Shown: one piece after another, positions 35,591-49,820 of the stretch
How the letters are laid out: every line of letters begins with the position of its first letter
How positions within the stretch are numbered: position 1 is the first letter of the stretch
From: Piscicola geometra
Lineage: Eukaryota > Annelida > Clitellata > Hirudinida > Piscicolidae
Length of the DNA stretch: 64,000 nt
Direction of reading: 5' to 3'
Assembly (NCBI GenBank): GCA_943735955.1
Contig: OX030959.1
Coordinates: 7,922,732 to 7,986,731, forward strand
The notes under the pieces: generated by a model
Database searches by the model: none
The model's input: the letters and a program-made list of their open reading frames with translations, nothing else
What the model was told of the DNA's origin: nothing
Program-made: the position numbers and the translations under genes

Positions 35591-38500
35591 GCAGCGGCAA
35601 TACATCATGAGCGAGCAATAAAAAGAGCGTGCATAATACATCCTCGCATGAAGCTCGTCTGCTTTATAGTGCCGTGTTGAAAGCACCATCACCGCAATAA
35701 TCGCCTCCATTATTTATCATGCCTGTTGCTTACATTTGCTTTCTCCTCTAATTGCTACAAATGTTCTGCTTAAAATTCCTTCTACGTTTAATATTCCTCC
35801 AATTCGACCCAACCCCTTCGCACCTCTTCACTTATGCGTTTTTATTTATTCCTCTGTACTTGGAAGACTTTATGCATTTATTTCTACTGCCAAATATTCC
35901 AATATGTATAGATAACTACACATCTGTCCTCAGACACATCTAAGCATTAAAGCTTCACAAAGCACTCTGTGACATTGCCCGCAGTAATAACTGAGACATT
36001 ATCAGCCCTTCTTTCTCCTACATCAAACTACGCTTTGCCTATGTTATATCCATATTTCAAACGTAATATGCATCACATTCGTTTTATCATTCGTTCATAA
36101 ACTCAATTATGTAATTTTTTAAATAAATAAAAAAACGTTAAAACGGTCTTTATGGCAACACTAGCAAGCATGCCACTGCATCACCTCCAACACCACATCC
36201 ATCGCATTCTTTATTATGTGCCATCGCTCCAAGGTTCCATCAATGAATGAACACTCGAGGCTTTCACAATCATCTCTTTTATCACCACCACTAAGCCACA
36301 TTGTCATCGAAACTTTGCAGCTGAGTTGATTGACAGTGCAAGGTTTATTTCAATCAGACACAAAGTCTTCTCCGTCCATCAGTTTTCAATGGAAATTCAA
36401 GATGGTACTATCATAAATCCAAGCTTTGCACCATTTCTTTAGTTTCACATCGCCCAATCATCACTTCTCAAACACCATTTCAGTACTACACAATTTTTTC
36501 ACTTTTGTAGTAGACTCTTTAAACACTACCTCATTCACTTAAAACCATCATTTCATCAACGCCTTTATTTACAAATGTATCTACAAAATATGTTTCTGTT
36601 CGAAGCTGTTCCAGCTAAATTACATTTATAAATTTCAAAACATCATGCAATATCCTTCCAGGCACTCCTGTGATCATATGTTCTGCTTAGATGCTAGTCA
36701 TTAAGTTTTATTGCATGTGAAAAGAAATTCAGTATGGTAATTAAATAAAGCAATTCATCAACGCAAAATCTTTTATTATATTTGTTTTTTACTTTGCTTT
36801 TAACAAAATTTTTTGAAATCTATATACAAACTTTTTATTAGTGCTTCTAATTTTGAAAATAAATACTTTTTTGTTTTTAGTACCCATACGCTGCAGTGGG
36901 CCATGACATGAAAGGGAATTCCGAACCGTTTATTTTCCAAATCATAAAATAAACAAATTTTTAAACAGAAAAACAAGCTGTCTTTCTGAGATAAACCCAG
37001 CAGATGGTTGTAATGATGTAGAGACATTGACGAGAGCTTATTTATGTCTTGCATCTGACATTTAAAGCACTCTTAAACCTGTTTAAGTACACTATCACTC
37101 TGTGCATTGCAGTTTAAGCTACTCTTCTATGTCATTCATAGGCTTGTTTTCATGATTGATTTTTGAAGTGGTTTTATATTATAAGTTTGTGATAACTATG
37201 TTTTTTCATCCATTTTTTCTGGCCTATCAAACACATGCACGCCTTATCAGCCATGATTTGTGGTTTTGACCGATTAATATTTAATTCAAGATAAAAAGAA
37301 ATATAAAAATTAATGCAAATTTGATCCAAAAAGCACTTAATAAATTACATTTAAATAAGTAGAAAAAAAAGAAATTTAGTTTTTAAAAGTGTTGAATGAC
37401 TTTGTAAAACAGTCGTCAGTCCCACACTGTAGTAATGTATTACTAAAAATGCAATAAAGAATGGAGAACCTTCGAGTATATTTTCCCAAGTCGTCAATAA
37501 ATATGTTTAAATGCGTTATTCTTTAATTTCAGCTTTTTTATGGGACTTCGAATGTAAAAAAAACATATGCAAAAGCTTTTAAAACAAAGTATTTCATTTT
37601 TCGACGAGTTTGTTAAAAGCTTTTTTTCAGATATTCAATTTTTATCTCTCTTGGATTTAAAATTTTCCTGATAGTCTCTGTTTCGTTTACATACACCTTC
37701 TATGCTAAACTTTATCTCAGCTCTAACCAGCATCGTTTTCTCATTATCTCAGACTGATCTGTCTTCTTGAGCACCAGGCAGGGACCGGAGAATACTAGGC
37801 CAACTCTATGAGTCTTCAGAGATGCCATGTCGTAGCTCTTCAATTTAAAACGAATTAAGCGTGTTCTTTAAATATAAATCACGACGAAATACGAACCCTG
37901 ACTTTTGTAACATGCTTCACAACTCTTTTCCCACTACATTCAAGAGAAGTTTTTTTGGTGACATGGCATGAAATGAAAACTACATGCTCCTTCGACAAAA
38001 TCTACCTTGTTACTCTAGCTTTCTTTGGAACTCATTAACACATTATACATTTTGCATCGCCTTCAATTCACCTTTTTTTTCTAAACTTTAAAAAAAATTA
38101 AATTTAAAAATTAACTTTAATGAAATAAAATCACACACCATGAAAAGTTTCTTCAAGGATTTAGTTAACTTAAAATGGCATTATAACTAATTTTAGGAAA
38201 ATTCATTTTTTAATGAGTAAAGTGGATTTTTACTTTTAAAACTACATTTATTTATTTTATGTGACAGAAAGACTGTTTAAATTTCTGAAGGCTTTGAAAG
38301 TTGTTTCATTAAACTTTTCAACTCATCAATTTTTTTTAAATCTCATTGTTTAATCTCTAAAAATATATTGTAAGTTGACCCAAATTCAATATAACAAGAG
38401 TAATACAGGTAGGTTATAAAAACTAATGAAACTTAAATAAAGTATTATTATTAAAGATATTTTTTATATATTTCCTATTTTAAAAAAAATTAATACTATC

Positions 38501-41500
38501 AAAAATCTTAAAATTAAAACCAAGTCAGTAAGTGGAGTTTTTAACTCCGTAACAGTCGCCGAATCATGCATCAAGAATAGTTTTTGAAAATTTCGCTGCA
38601 AAATAATACTGCAAGCAGATATGCACACCAAAAAAAGAAATCCGTGCTGAGTACTTAGATCTTTTCTAATTATATATAAATTACTTTTAAGTAGTTTGTT
38701 CTATTTTAGTCTTATATTTATCTCTCACAATTTTCATTTCCTATTTTTTAAAATAAAAATAATTTTTATCATTTGGTTTTAGAAACTTTAAACAACTATT
38801 TTTAATGCCTGAAGGACTTGCAGCATTCTCTTCTCATTTATGAAACGGCAATACGAATGTTGAAACACGGCGTGAGATATGCAGAACCTCTTTGTTATAA
38901 ATGTGGAAAAGTCGCTCGTCTGTTGAAATCTTTTTTCCCTTGCACCTGGATACGAAAAAACTGAGGATACATGTGAAGTGTTCGGTGTAGTTCATGCCTT
39001 TGTCATTCCCCCTAGAAACCTGAGAGCTTATTTTCACAGATTTTTTCAACTCTAGCTTTTTGTTTTTCTGAATTCCTTCTTATAATGATTAATATATTTC
39101 CAAAGCTGATGTTGTTTAGTGACAGTTGAGGATGTTTAGCTTGAGTGGGAGTGACGATAAGCAGCGTATCAAAGCAGAAATGTGATAAAAACGTGAAACA
39201 CACTCGAAATTTGAAGTGAAAACCTTTGTCTCATGGTTATTAGTGAGATGGATAGATGGTAAAATAGAATTTCGTTAGACGCCGTTTGTTGGAAGTTATA
39301 AATTTTCAGCCGAACATGAAACAATGCTCCGTTCTCGATCATACCCTCTGGCTAAATCATCGTTCGAGAGGGCTTTGAAGATGACCGATTCAAAGCAGTT
39401 GATTCTTTTGAACGACCATAAATTGCGAGCACAAACTAGAAAGCATCTTTAAACCTTGAGGCTTCCGTCGGGAGCATCAAAGAAAATAATTAATTTTTTT
39501 TGCTTATTTATGAGCTCGCGAATTAAATGGACAAACAAGACCGCTGATTGCAACGTGCTTTTGAGGTTTCAATATAAGTTAATTTAAAATATTATCAAAA
39601 TTCTTAAACTGTTCCCAAATAAAAAATCATTATGCATATTTTCATGATTTAAAAAAATGTTTCGTTTTTAACAGCAAACATCCCCAGTATTGGCTACTAT
39701 GTCGTAATCTCCCATTTAAATCATGCAAAAAGAAGATAAGAACAAAAAATATTTTAACAAATTGCAAATTTAAGAAAATCACTTTTATTAGTTATTTTTA
39801 GTACTTTTTTCAATTTAATTTTCTTTTTTTCAAATTTTGTGAAATATTTTACATGTAAATTTCTCTTTAAAGGTCTCAATCTGGAGCAGCGATTTTGAAA
39901 ACGAACAAAAGTTTTGAGAAGTTTTTCGATTCCGAGGCAGTCAACCTCAAAAGACAATTTGAAAGTAAATTTAACCACCGCCTGATAGAAAAAAGTTTAT
40001 GGAAAAAAGTTTAAAGAAATAAATTGAACTGGATTCTCAAGCTGCCTAATAAAGATTACATTTTAAAGTGGAATTAAATTATTACTTTATTTTCATTTGA
40101 ATCATTGTGAAAAGGGTCGTCAATGCCGGACTTCTTAAGTCATTACTCTCGGACTCTTTGTGGAAAATTCTATTGCTTTCACTCAATTACTTCTCCAAGT
40201 TTCAAAGTTGTCCGAAAAGTTGTGATTTTTTGAAGGCTGTAAAAAAATGGAAAAGAGTTGTAAATATAAATTTTCTGTAATTTCACTGTCTTATTTATGC
40301 AGTGCTCGCTTGACACGTTGATTTCTAAATTAATGCTATTCCCATGATGCTGAAAGCCTATCTTGAAATACAAATTTTTAGAAAAACAATCAATAGATTA
40401 ATTATGCGAAATAGAAACAGATAGCTTTGATTTTACCCTGAATAATTCACAAAAGAATTCGTCAAGTTTTATAAAAAGTTTAAAAAATGATTATAAGAAA
40501 TATGAACATAATTTCTGTTGCGCCAATTGAAAAAAAACCCAAAGTATCTTAATATAATTAAATAAGTTATTTTACAGCAAGCAAATAGGAACTAAAAAGC
40601 TAGTTTTTACACCTATTTTGTTTTCACCTTTCGAGTTTCAAGAAATTGTTTAATTGAGTTTTTTCATAGCGCACCAAAATTTTGAAAAACCAAAAAGATG
40701 AAAGCTGAAGGGAACGAGAAAAAAATCAAAAATGATTCTGCAGCAAAAAACAAAGCGTCCAGCCACGTATAACATTGCTGATAACAGCAAAAGCAAAAAA
40801 TTCTTTATTATAGTATTTTACAAATAAAATTCAAATTGTTGTGAGATAAAAATCTTTTGAAGTACACCGTCGTTGATCGATAGAAATTCCCAGTCCAGCG
40901 GAGTTCTCGTGAATTATTTAAAAGCAAAAATAGATTAGAAAGCTGCCTAATATGGAATAATAAAAAATATTTTAACAGTTGAAAGTAACGCCTTGTCATC
41001 CGTGAATGAAAACTTAAGTTTCAGAGAAAGATTTCTCGTTTACCTGTTTTAGGTTTCTTGTTCAAAAATCTTTTTTCTTTAAGTTCGTTAAAAGATACAT
41101 TTTTCTTTTTCTCTCTCATTCAAAAATCTAATTATTCTTATCTTCATTTTTTTCATTCTTTCATTTATTTTTCTTACTCCAACTAGATCATCAGAGCATC
41201 TTCTTATTTCTATTGTTACTCATTTTTTATTTGAGCTATTATTTATATTTCAAAGTTATTTAATAATACTTCTACAACTATTTGCCATAGTTTCTTTTTT
41301 CCAAAAAAATAATTCAAAGTGTGATTCACCTGGTGCTTATATTAACTTCTCATTTCACATCTGCCCCCAAGAGTGCCTAAAATGCTTTGCGAACTTCAGA
41401 TTACACTAATTGTTTTCTCTTTGACCTATAATCCACCCTGATGTCGTATAAGGGAAACAAGATTTCGGGAAATAAAAGAACTGCTCATTAAAAAAAACTC

Positions 41501-42649
41501 TGTGAGTTGGAGGAAGGGGACTGTGTAAAAGAATCGCCGGTACAAATACATTTGTAGCTGGACAGTTTTTAAAAAAATATATAAACTTTTTTTTATTAAA
41601 TTTGATGATCATGAAAAGAATAGGTTTTATTTTTTTATTTTATAAAGTTTTATAGAGAAAAACTTTTTTTGCAAATTACCCGGCTATAGGCAATCACTTG
41701 AACGTGTTCGATGCTTTTGCTACACAAGTTGATTATGCTGCTTAATCTTTTAAAAGCTTTTTAGGATGTCTTTAACAGTTCCTTAGCACGCCTTCTGTGT
41801 TTAATGACGCCTTGACCAAGCTTCATTTTCAGGCTAATTAGATTTGATTTTAAATCAAAGATGCCTTCAGTGAAAACAAATTTATTTACTTTTTATTATC
41901 TTTAACAATAACTTTAAAGTTTTGTGTTAATTTGATTAGATTTTTTCAGCCTTCAAGTTTTTTTAGTTTTTTTGCGCGGGTCGATCAAGCGTCTTTAAAA
42001 GCCAAAAAAACTTGAAAGCTTTTTTCGCAGACATTTTAAAAACCTCCATCACAGAGCTTTGAATGGAGCTGTCACTTTGGAATGTTCTATCTTGTTGGAT
42101 GTGTTTTGTGAATCCATCAGACACGCTTAACGTTTCTTTGGTGGTTCATCCATCGTGCATCTGCTAGAAGATGAAGTGCAGTGATAGGAAATAAATACGG
42201 GTGAAAAAAATATTATCTGAAACACGTAAGATTAAAAAAACATTTTTTGGCGAAAAATAAGATTTTCTCGAAGGTTAAGAAACTTTCTGGAAGAAAATAC
42301 TCTTCAAAACACCGATGCTCTTACAGACAAGCGGTGATTAGTGAAGTTTTGATTTCAATTGAGTTTCTTGATGTTTCTAGCCGTTTGAATCCTGTATTAG
42401 TGCTAGATTTGTATAGAAAACCGTTGCAGACTATAAATTAAAATATAATGGTTACTTGTTTTGACTTAATAGAAGAAGGACCAAGTAAGTTTGATATTTT
42501 CTAGTTTCAACGTCATAAAAGCTTTGGTTAAATGAAAAATTAAATGTATTTAGTTAATAATTCTTAAAAATAAATCTAGCTATTCAATAATTAAAATGTT
42601 GAAATATTTACATTTTAAGAGAAAAGTTAAATGAAAGTCTCATATATAT

Positions 42650-42840
42650 GCTCGGGTTCATGTTATCTATGCATAGTATTTTAGTGATATAAAAATTTAA
42701 AATAATTCATTTGAAATAAATTTAAGTTATATAAAGTAACCTTAACCCAAAGCAAAAAAGTTGTTCTGTTTTGGAATATATTCAAAAGCGACAATAGCGG
42801 ATAATATCGGCATACGGGCATATATTGTATCCCCTTTATC
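42650..42840 (+). repeat. Dispersed repeat R2, copy 1
   Basis: Shares the blocks gttatctatgcatagtattt and gcgacaatagcggataat...cggcatacgggcatatattgt with 44270-44455, in the same order and orientation with similar spacing. Confidence 0.65.
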
Positions 42841-44269
42841 TGCCTGCATATCTCTATTTCCATAGAAGCAGTAATGCTCCAGTGATTACCGGAGTGAGTT
42901 TTAAATCATACATGAAAGATACGATCGTGTGATAGATACACATTTCCGCTTTTTAGTAAGATCTTTTTTTAAAATGTACTAAAATTATAAGTTTTAAATA
43001 AATAATACATTTAATTTTTATGTCGAAGGCTGTCTAGAGAAACCTTATTGTATTTTTTTATATTATAAATTTTTTTTGCAAGTAAACTTAATATTGATAA
43101 AAATACGTGAATATTTATAAAAATTAATTAAAGGTAAAAAACCCCCATGTTATGCAATGAAACCAAAAGAAGAAATGAATCTTTATTTGCTAGAAAAAAC
43201 TGCCACATAAACCAATAGAAACATTACATTAAAAATTTTTCAACAAAGTTAACAGTCGCAAAGAAGGAGACACGGTTCTTGCAAGGCCATAAACTAGATT
43301 TAATTATATTTCCTAACTTTAATTTACTGCGAAAATAACCAGCTTTAAAAGGTATGAAGCAAGTGCCTTGTCGTTTGCTTAAAAATTAAGCACTAGAGAA
43401 TTCAAATTTTCAGAAATATAATTAGTTTAAAGTTCAGAGAACAATCAGCGTCACAATGATTCTCTCGAGCTTTGCGAACTACATTTACATTTGCAAAGCA
43501 CGTCTAACATATTTTTGCAAGTTAGCAACTACAATTTTTTAAAAAATTGAAAAAAAAGATTATTATTTATATTTAATTTGAAACGTGTGATGCTTTTGCA
43601 AGGCGCTCTGATGACGTTCTTGCCTGCATTGTAGCGGTGTCATGCTGCATTCATTGCACCGCCTTCTCAAGATGCTACCAGATGATTCAGAACGAGCCAT
43701 TGTCTGCAGCATTCTCGAGAAGATGAACTTTTTTTGAGGTTTTTTCTATTATCATAAACGACTACAATTCTTGTCGTAACTCAATCAGCCATTCTTTATC
43801 AGACCAGGCATACTCACCTGTGCACATAAATTCAATCAGACGCCATTTTCGCGACCTTCGAAGGCGCTAAGCAAACCTTCTGCATGAAATATTCAATATT
43901 TTTAATTCCAGAAGTAAACTTACTAAAACTATTAATTAATTCATATTATTTTAAAATCTTATTGAATTTAAAGATTGAGGATAAGTGTTACAAAGATTTT
44001 ATCTGACATTTTAAATGAGTCTTTGCATCAAAGCATCAATCTATCAACCCTCAATCTCCTCTCTGGTCTCATGAGCACATCTTGTGAAACATCTGTCCAT
44101 ATCGGTGTTATGTGTGAAGATCTCGGGAATTTCAATTCATTTTGACAGTTTTTGTTCTAGTTTAAATATTACAAATTCAGACTAGGTTATTTGAATTAGT
44201 TTTTTGCATTCTCTTTTTAAAAACTATTTAAATTGAAAAACGACGAAATAGTTTACATTTCATATCCTC

Positions 44270-44455
44270 CGTTTTATGTTATCTATGCATATTTTAAAGA
44301 TATATAATTTTTATATAATCATAGAAAAATTCATAAAAATTATATTAATTAGTCTCAACCCTAACTTTATTCTATAAGATCTCTTTATATCGAGCAATAT
44401 TTAAGAGCGATAATAGCAGATAAAAACGACATACGGGCATATATATTGTTTCCCA
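44270..44455 (+). repeat. Dispersed repeat R2, copy 2
   Basis: Counterpart of 42650-42840. It shares gttatctatgcatattttaa near the left and gcgataatagcagataaaa ... gacatacgggcatatat near the right. Identity in between is low. Confidence 0.65.
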
Positions 44456-47400
44456 TCTGGAACTTATCAAATGAGAACTATAATCTTATAAAAAATCACT
44501 TTTTCCGCTTATCTCAACATTGATAAAATAGGATTAGCATTAGGAACTACAATTCTTTTGTATTCGTATTAATTCCTGATGAAAATTCTCCGTGTGTTTT
44601 TTTTAAATATCGAGTTTTTATGCACACAAACTTTAAGTTGCCAGTTTTTTCACAAAAATAGTCTTTTAACTCTTGCTTCACCGGAGCAAGCCAAAAATCT
44701 GCTAGATACAATAAATACAGTTTTCAAATTAGCCTAGGTGGTTTATGTGCCAAATAAAAGTATAAAAAAGGAATCAGAATTATTTAAGAAGATCGCGCTA
44801 GACAGCAAACAGCGTGACTTTGGTTTGGATATAAAAAATCGATATAAAAATGAAGGTCTTAAGCAATGACACGTCATTTACCGGATTATCTAGTTTTTCG
44901 AATATTTATGTTTTTGGTTTTTCGTAAGTACCCTAGTTAAAATAATAAGAATAATTTAATGAAGTTAAAACTAGCCCCACTAATATAAAATGTATTGTTA
45001 TGTTTTTTATGCAACAATTAAGTTTTGTTAAATTTATAATAAAAGAATATTTGATCTATTATTTGAAAAATATTTTTTTCTATTTTCCAATTTGTGCAGG
45101 GCTTCTCTGTTGATTTTTTTAATTAAAAAATATACATTTATTTAGAAGTCATAAATGATAGTGCCCGATAGACCTAATATTGTTCATATTTCGCTTTGTC
45201 TCAAGTAATTCGTAATGTCATTGGACTTTACCTAATTACACGATGTATGTATTTTAGTTAAATTTGTATAAATATAAAAAATGTACAAAATTTTATTTTC
45301 TTTTGTTTTTTGAACTTCATAATCTTTCGGAAAAAATTAAAATCATTCGGCTCCATGAACTATATATTTTTATATTTATTTATAAATTCATAAAATTTGT
45401 GCGTTTACCAAAACTTTATTTTTAAAGTTCTGCGCTGATACTACAGCTTTTGAGAAACACTTTATATATTTTTTAAAAACTTTTTTTTGCTTTTGTCTTC
45501 TTTGATCATGCTGTCACTCTAGAGGAAAAGCGCTCGAGGGTAGTTGCACTCAAAGAAGTTGAAGTTTCAGATGAGTCCTTAAAACTAAGTCAGTCTTTTC
45601 AGCCTCCAACTTTTCCAAAAGCAGCTAAGTCTTCATCAGTTGATGACAAGTTACAGTTAACGTCCGAGTTACATAAATGATGGGACTCAGATGACTATTA
45701 AGTATTAATTTTGATTTTTTTTATTTCACTCTGAATAAATTTTTCTATAATAAAGTATTCACAATTTTAATATGTGCTCTGCAGCTTTTTTTTCACGATC
45801 GCTATCGAAGATTTCGACCTTAATTTTAGAGCTTTGAAAGCGTTAAGCTAGTTTGAAAAAAGTTTGAGATAATTTTTATCTATAGCATTTTTATTTGCCG
45901 ACACGCACTGTGAGTTGAGCAACAAATTCCGATATTTTCGGTTTTTAAAAGCACCCTTTTATATAGTACTTTAAATTTTATGGCTTTAACTTTATACTTT
46001 ATAATTTTAAAAATATAAAAAGTTTGAAAACAGAAGAGTTTAAAAGCCTAAATCTGAAAGACTTATTGAGCTTGAGTTTATTTAAGCCTGATTATGTATA
46101 TGAGAGAATCAAAGCCAGCCAGAGACGCTCTCTTTATGAACAGCTTAGCAGGCCTTCATTCTCGCTAGACTTGAGCACAATCCATTCGTTTATTTAGCTG
46201 ACCATTTATCAACTTTGTAATTACCCTCGAAAGTTTTGTTTTTGAAGGCATATTTCAGACAATTGTTCCTAGCATAAGCAGCTTCATGGATTGCTCTTTG
46301 GAGACATAAATATTTTCTCTGCGGCTTCAGGGTATTTAATCTTTTCTAACTAAATCCTGCTTTTTGAAGATTATTTAAAGTTTAAAAAAATTACTGTGAT
46401 GAAAGTTTAGTTGGGTAAAATAAATTATGTAATGAACTCCATCATTGTAAATAAAATTAATATTATGTTATCAATATTTTCAGAGGCCCAAACTTCGTAT
46501 TCAAAATTCTCTAAACAACTGATTCCTATAAAAGCCTCAACAACTAGAAAACAAGAATCAAACATAAGTGTGTGTGAAAATTCAAAAAATTGAAATTAAA
46601 AAGTTGTTTCACTTGTGCCAAGACGACTAATAAATAAAAAAATCTATAAATCTTTTTTAAATTTTAATTAATATAAAAAATAAATACTGTTTTCAGATCT
46701 ACTTTAAAGGCTTTAATTTGTATATATATTTAATTCCTAAAAATTCACCATTGTTGCATTCAAATACACTCGATCATAGCAAGCTCTCAATTATGGGTTT
46801 CGCCATGACTGAAAATTATCTCAAAAATGTTTCAAGTCATTTTCACTTCCTCTCTCTAAACACTAATTGCTAGATTAGTCTTCTTTTAATATTTAAAATT
46901 ATACGCTTTTATTATAAAAGTTTTCCATATTTTAATCTTTCCAAAACTCTACTCATACCCATGGACAAAACCTCAAGACCATTCCACTGACATTCTTTAC
47001 GGAGCTATGAGACAATAATACGTCTTCGGGAATGCAACTGTTGCACTAATCACATATGCACCCATCATTCTTTATGCCATTTTTATTCTGATCTTTTTAT
47101 CAATACTCGGAACATTCAAAGATTTTTTATAAAAACAAAATAAAACAAAAGTATCATACACCCAAGAACCCCCACACACATACGTCATCATTAGCAAGAG
47201 ATAATGGCCAGCTTATTTGAATAAATGCTCGAATAAAGAAGTAAATAAATAGACAAGTAAAAAAATAATAAATATAAACTGAGCGATTCAATTTTATCAA
47301 TTATGTCTATTCAAATCCATCCCTTAGCGAACTATGCAAGCAGCACTGGTGATGTAGAAGATGGTGGGTAGATTCATGGGAGTTCTGAGAGGTAGTTAAG

Positions 47401-49820
47401 GGCTTTGTGAGCGTTCTGTGAATGGGTGGTTGGATGACGGCTTGTTTCAAAATTGACGTGATTAAAGCCATGTGAGTAAGAGAAAGAAGAATAAAAAACA
47501 GTTATGTAGCTGAAGTAATAGAGAAAGTGGCCGATGAAAAAGAAGATTGGAAGAAAGGTTTATAGTGCTGACGTTCGTGAATTGCTTCGGTGTTTGCAGT
47601 CGGTAACAGTGCTATTACGCCGTCAAACATACACCACCTAGCGTGCCAGACCTCTGCCTATTCTTTATCGCCTCATGCAAAGTTTCAGCGCATGGACGCG
47701 CTTATGTGGAGCGGGTGTGCTGAGGCGGAGTTGTTTGCTCGATGATATCGTTGGCAGTAGGCTTGTGTGTGTGTTTGTGGCAGTATGCGTGTTTTTTTGA
47801 ATTTTTGTGAACAAATGTGAATGCTCTTGAATGGATTTTTAAGGGTTTACCAATAAATGTAATTTGAATTTAAGTTGAATTCAATAATTGCTTTCAGAAA
47901 TTTCTTCTAGGTGATTCAGCAATAATTGCTTTAAAAATAACATTTTCGTTTAAATTGTTTGCTGTTTGCTAAACACAAATACGACTATGAACTTCAAAAA
48001 CAAAATTAAAATTAGATGTAAACTGCAAACTTTGCAAATATTTCCATACGATTTTTCAATCTCACAGAAAGATACAAAATCCATACTTAAAAAACGATGA
48101 CTATGCAAAATTACTAGAGTTACTTCTACGAAACGCAACGAAATTAATAAAAGTCTTATGGTGTATGTGTCTGTTTTGTTTACATTGCAAACACAAAACC
48201 ACACACACGGGACCGGGACGTTGCGTGCTTGCAAGGGGTCCGAGGGCTTTATCTTCCTGATGCTTCTCGTCCATTTCAGCATCAGTTTTTTGTAGATAAT
48301 TGATTAAAAAAAATTATTTAAAATTCTATCAAGTATTTAAAAGATGTTTTAAACGCTTCAGTAAGCCTATTTTTTAACCTGGATTAAAGGGAAATGCGTG
48401 AGGCCTGACGGAAGCAGGAAGGCTTTTATCGATAGTGAGTTCTTCGCGACATAAATGTGTGCTTAAATATTTATACAGAACATAAAACTATATTTTATCC
48501 CTTCCAATTAGTTTGTGTGTCTAGCTTATGAATATTCGAAACAAATATATCCACCCGAGCTTATCTAAAACCCACGAACATATAAGAATTCGCGTTTTCT
48601 TTCAGTAAAATGCTCTCTTTGTTTTCATAAAATAAATGTTGAAAAGAATCGTTTGTTTGAATTCACTAAAGACTTCTTTGATCAGAAACCTTATTTTCAA
48701 ACAAAAGGACTCAAGGACGCCAAAGAAACTTATAAAATTAATGTTTTAATTTTAATTTACCAAATTTTGTTTACAGAATCATCTGTCTAATGTAATCTCA
48801 ACCTATTATTTTTCACAGCTCAGTTTAACTCTATCAAATGTTTCAACAAAAGCGTATGAGAAAATTTAGGGGAAAAATTATTCAAAAAATCTGGTTTTAA
48901 AAATATTTTTGCAAATATACATTTTCAAACTTTGAAATGTTGGTTTAGGCGAGGGCATGTCGTGACAAGGGTGGACTTGGAATGACTAATGACTTCTAAC
49001 GAGATTACGCAAGTTAATTAGAAAGTGAGATTTTGAAATAAACCCATATTTAGACTTTTGTTGTTTTTCAAGCTTTTAAAATACTTTTTGTCCAAATATG
49101 TTATTTTATATAAATAAAAATTAAATACATAAATAGAAACACATATGAGATCTTCTAATAAATAAAGAGACTTAAAAAATATATTTTCATTAAAATTAGA
49201 TCTTTTTCAGTTTGTATATTAAAATTAACATTCAGGGCTGAAGTGAAATGAATGGCGATTCACACAACAAGTAAAGTAACCTTACAAAAGTAATCTTGAT
49301 TAATCACAACCATTAGCTTTGAAAAAAGTTTTAAAGTTTTTTAAATTAACATTTTTGAGATTTTAGCTATGAAACTTAGTTCAGAAGTTTTTTCACGGTT
49401 GAATGAAATGGCAAATGGTAGTTGTTCTCACATAGTTATCTGAAATGTTTCTATAGCTTTTTTTCAGAGAAATTATAATTCAAAAAATCACTAATTAAAA
49501 TCAGGATTTAAAATATTAATCTTTAAATTTTGTTTTCAGGTCTCACAAACGACAAGTGGATAATCGAATGACGAATAGCCGGCAACAGTTAAACTCAGAA
49601 TAGTGTTTAACACAGACTCACAGAAATCTCTTGAATTTTTATATTTATAACATATTTTTTAAAAATGGTTTATTAGAATTATCTCAATTATTATGTTTAA
49701 AAGTTGAAACGTACGACCTCAAGAATGAAAAAGTACAAATGAAACTAATTATCTTTTTTGGATCATTTTTTTGGAAAAAAACTAGCATAAGATGAAAAAA
49801 GAAAGAAACGAAAAAAGAGA

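Larger units (their letters stand above)
27950..37950 (+). repeat. Segmental duplication, copy A
   Basis: Collinear, same-orientation matches to 51.2-63.4 kb. Examples (A to B): 28000-28225 to 51235-51582; 29781-29955 to 51575-51750; 30395-30525 to 53551-53683; 31130-31275 to 54535-54670; 32005-32080 to 57862-57930; 33265-33345 to 58185-58260; 33970-34105 to 58515-58645; 36130-36290 to 61235-61380; 36960-37030 to 62455-62520; 37725-37830 to 63170-63270. Identity ranges from almost perfect to barely alignable. Copy A carries its own hAT and non-LTR insertions and has lost parts of the gene present in copy B. Confidence 0.85.
38000..49800. other. AT-rich, gene-poor interval
   Basis: Scanning both strands shows only short ORFs without splice context or recognisable protein. 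Apart from the repeat pair at 42.6/44.3 kb I see no element. A slightly GC-richer patch at about 47590-47760 has no ORF of note. Confidence 0.45.

Noticed and set aside
35324..35680. 118-residue ORF with THTTLT repeats
   Set aside because: Minisatellite translation.
47590..47760. GC-richer patch as a possible gene
   Set aside because: No ORF, splice pair or RNA structure that I can support.
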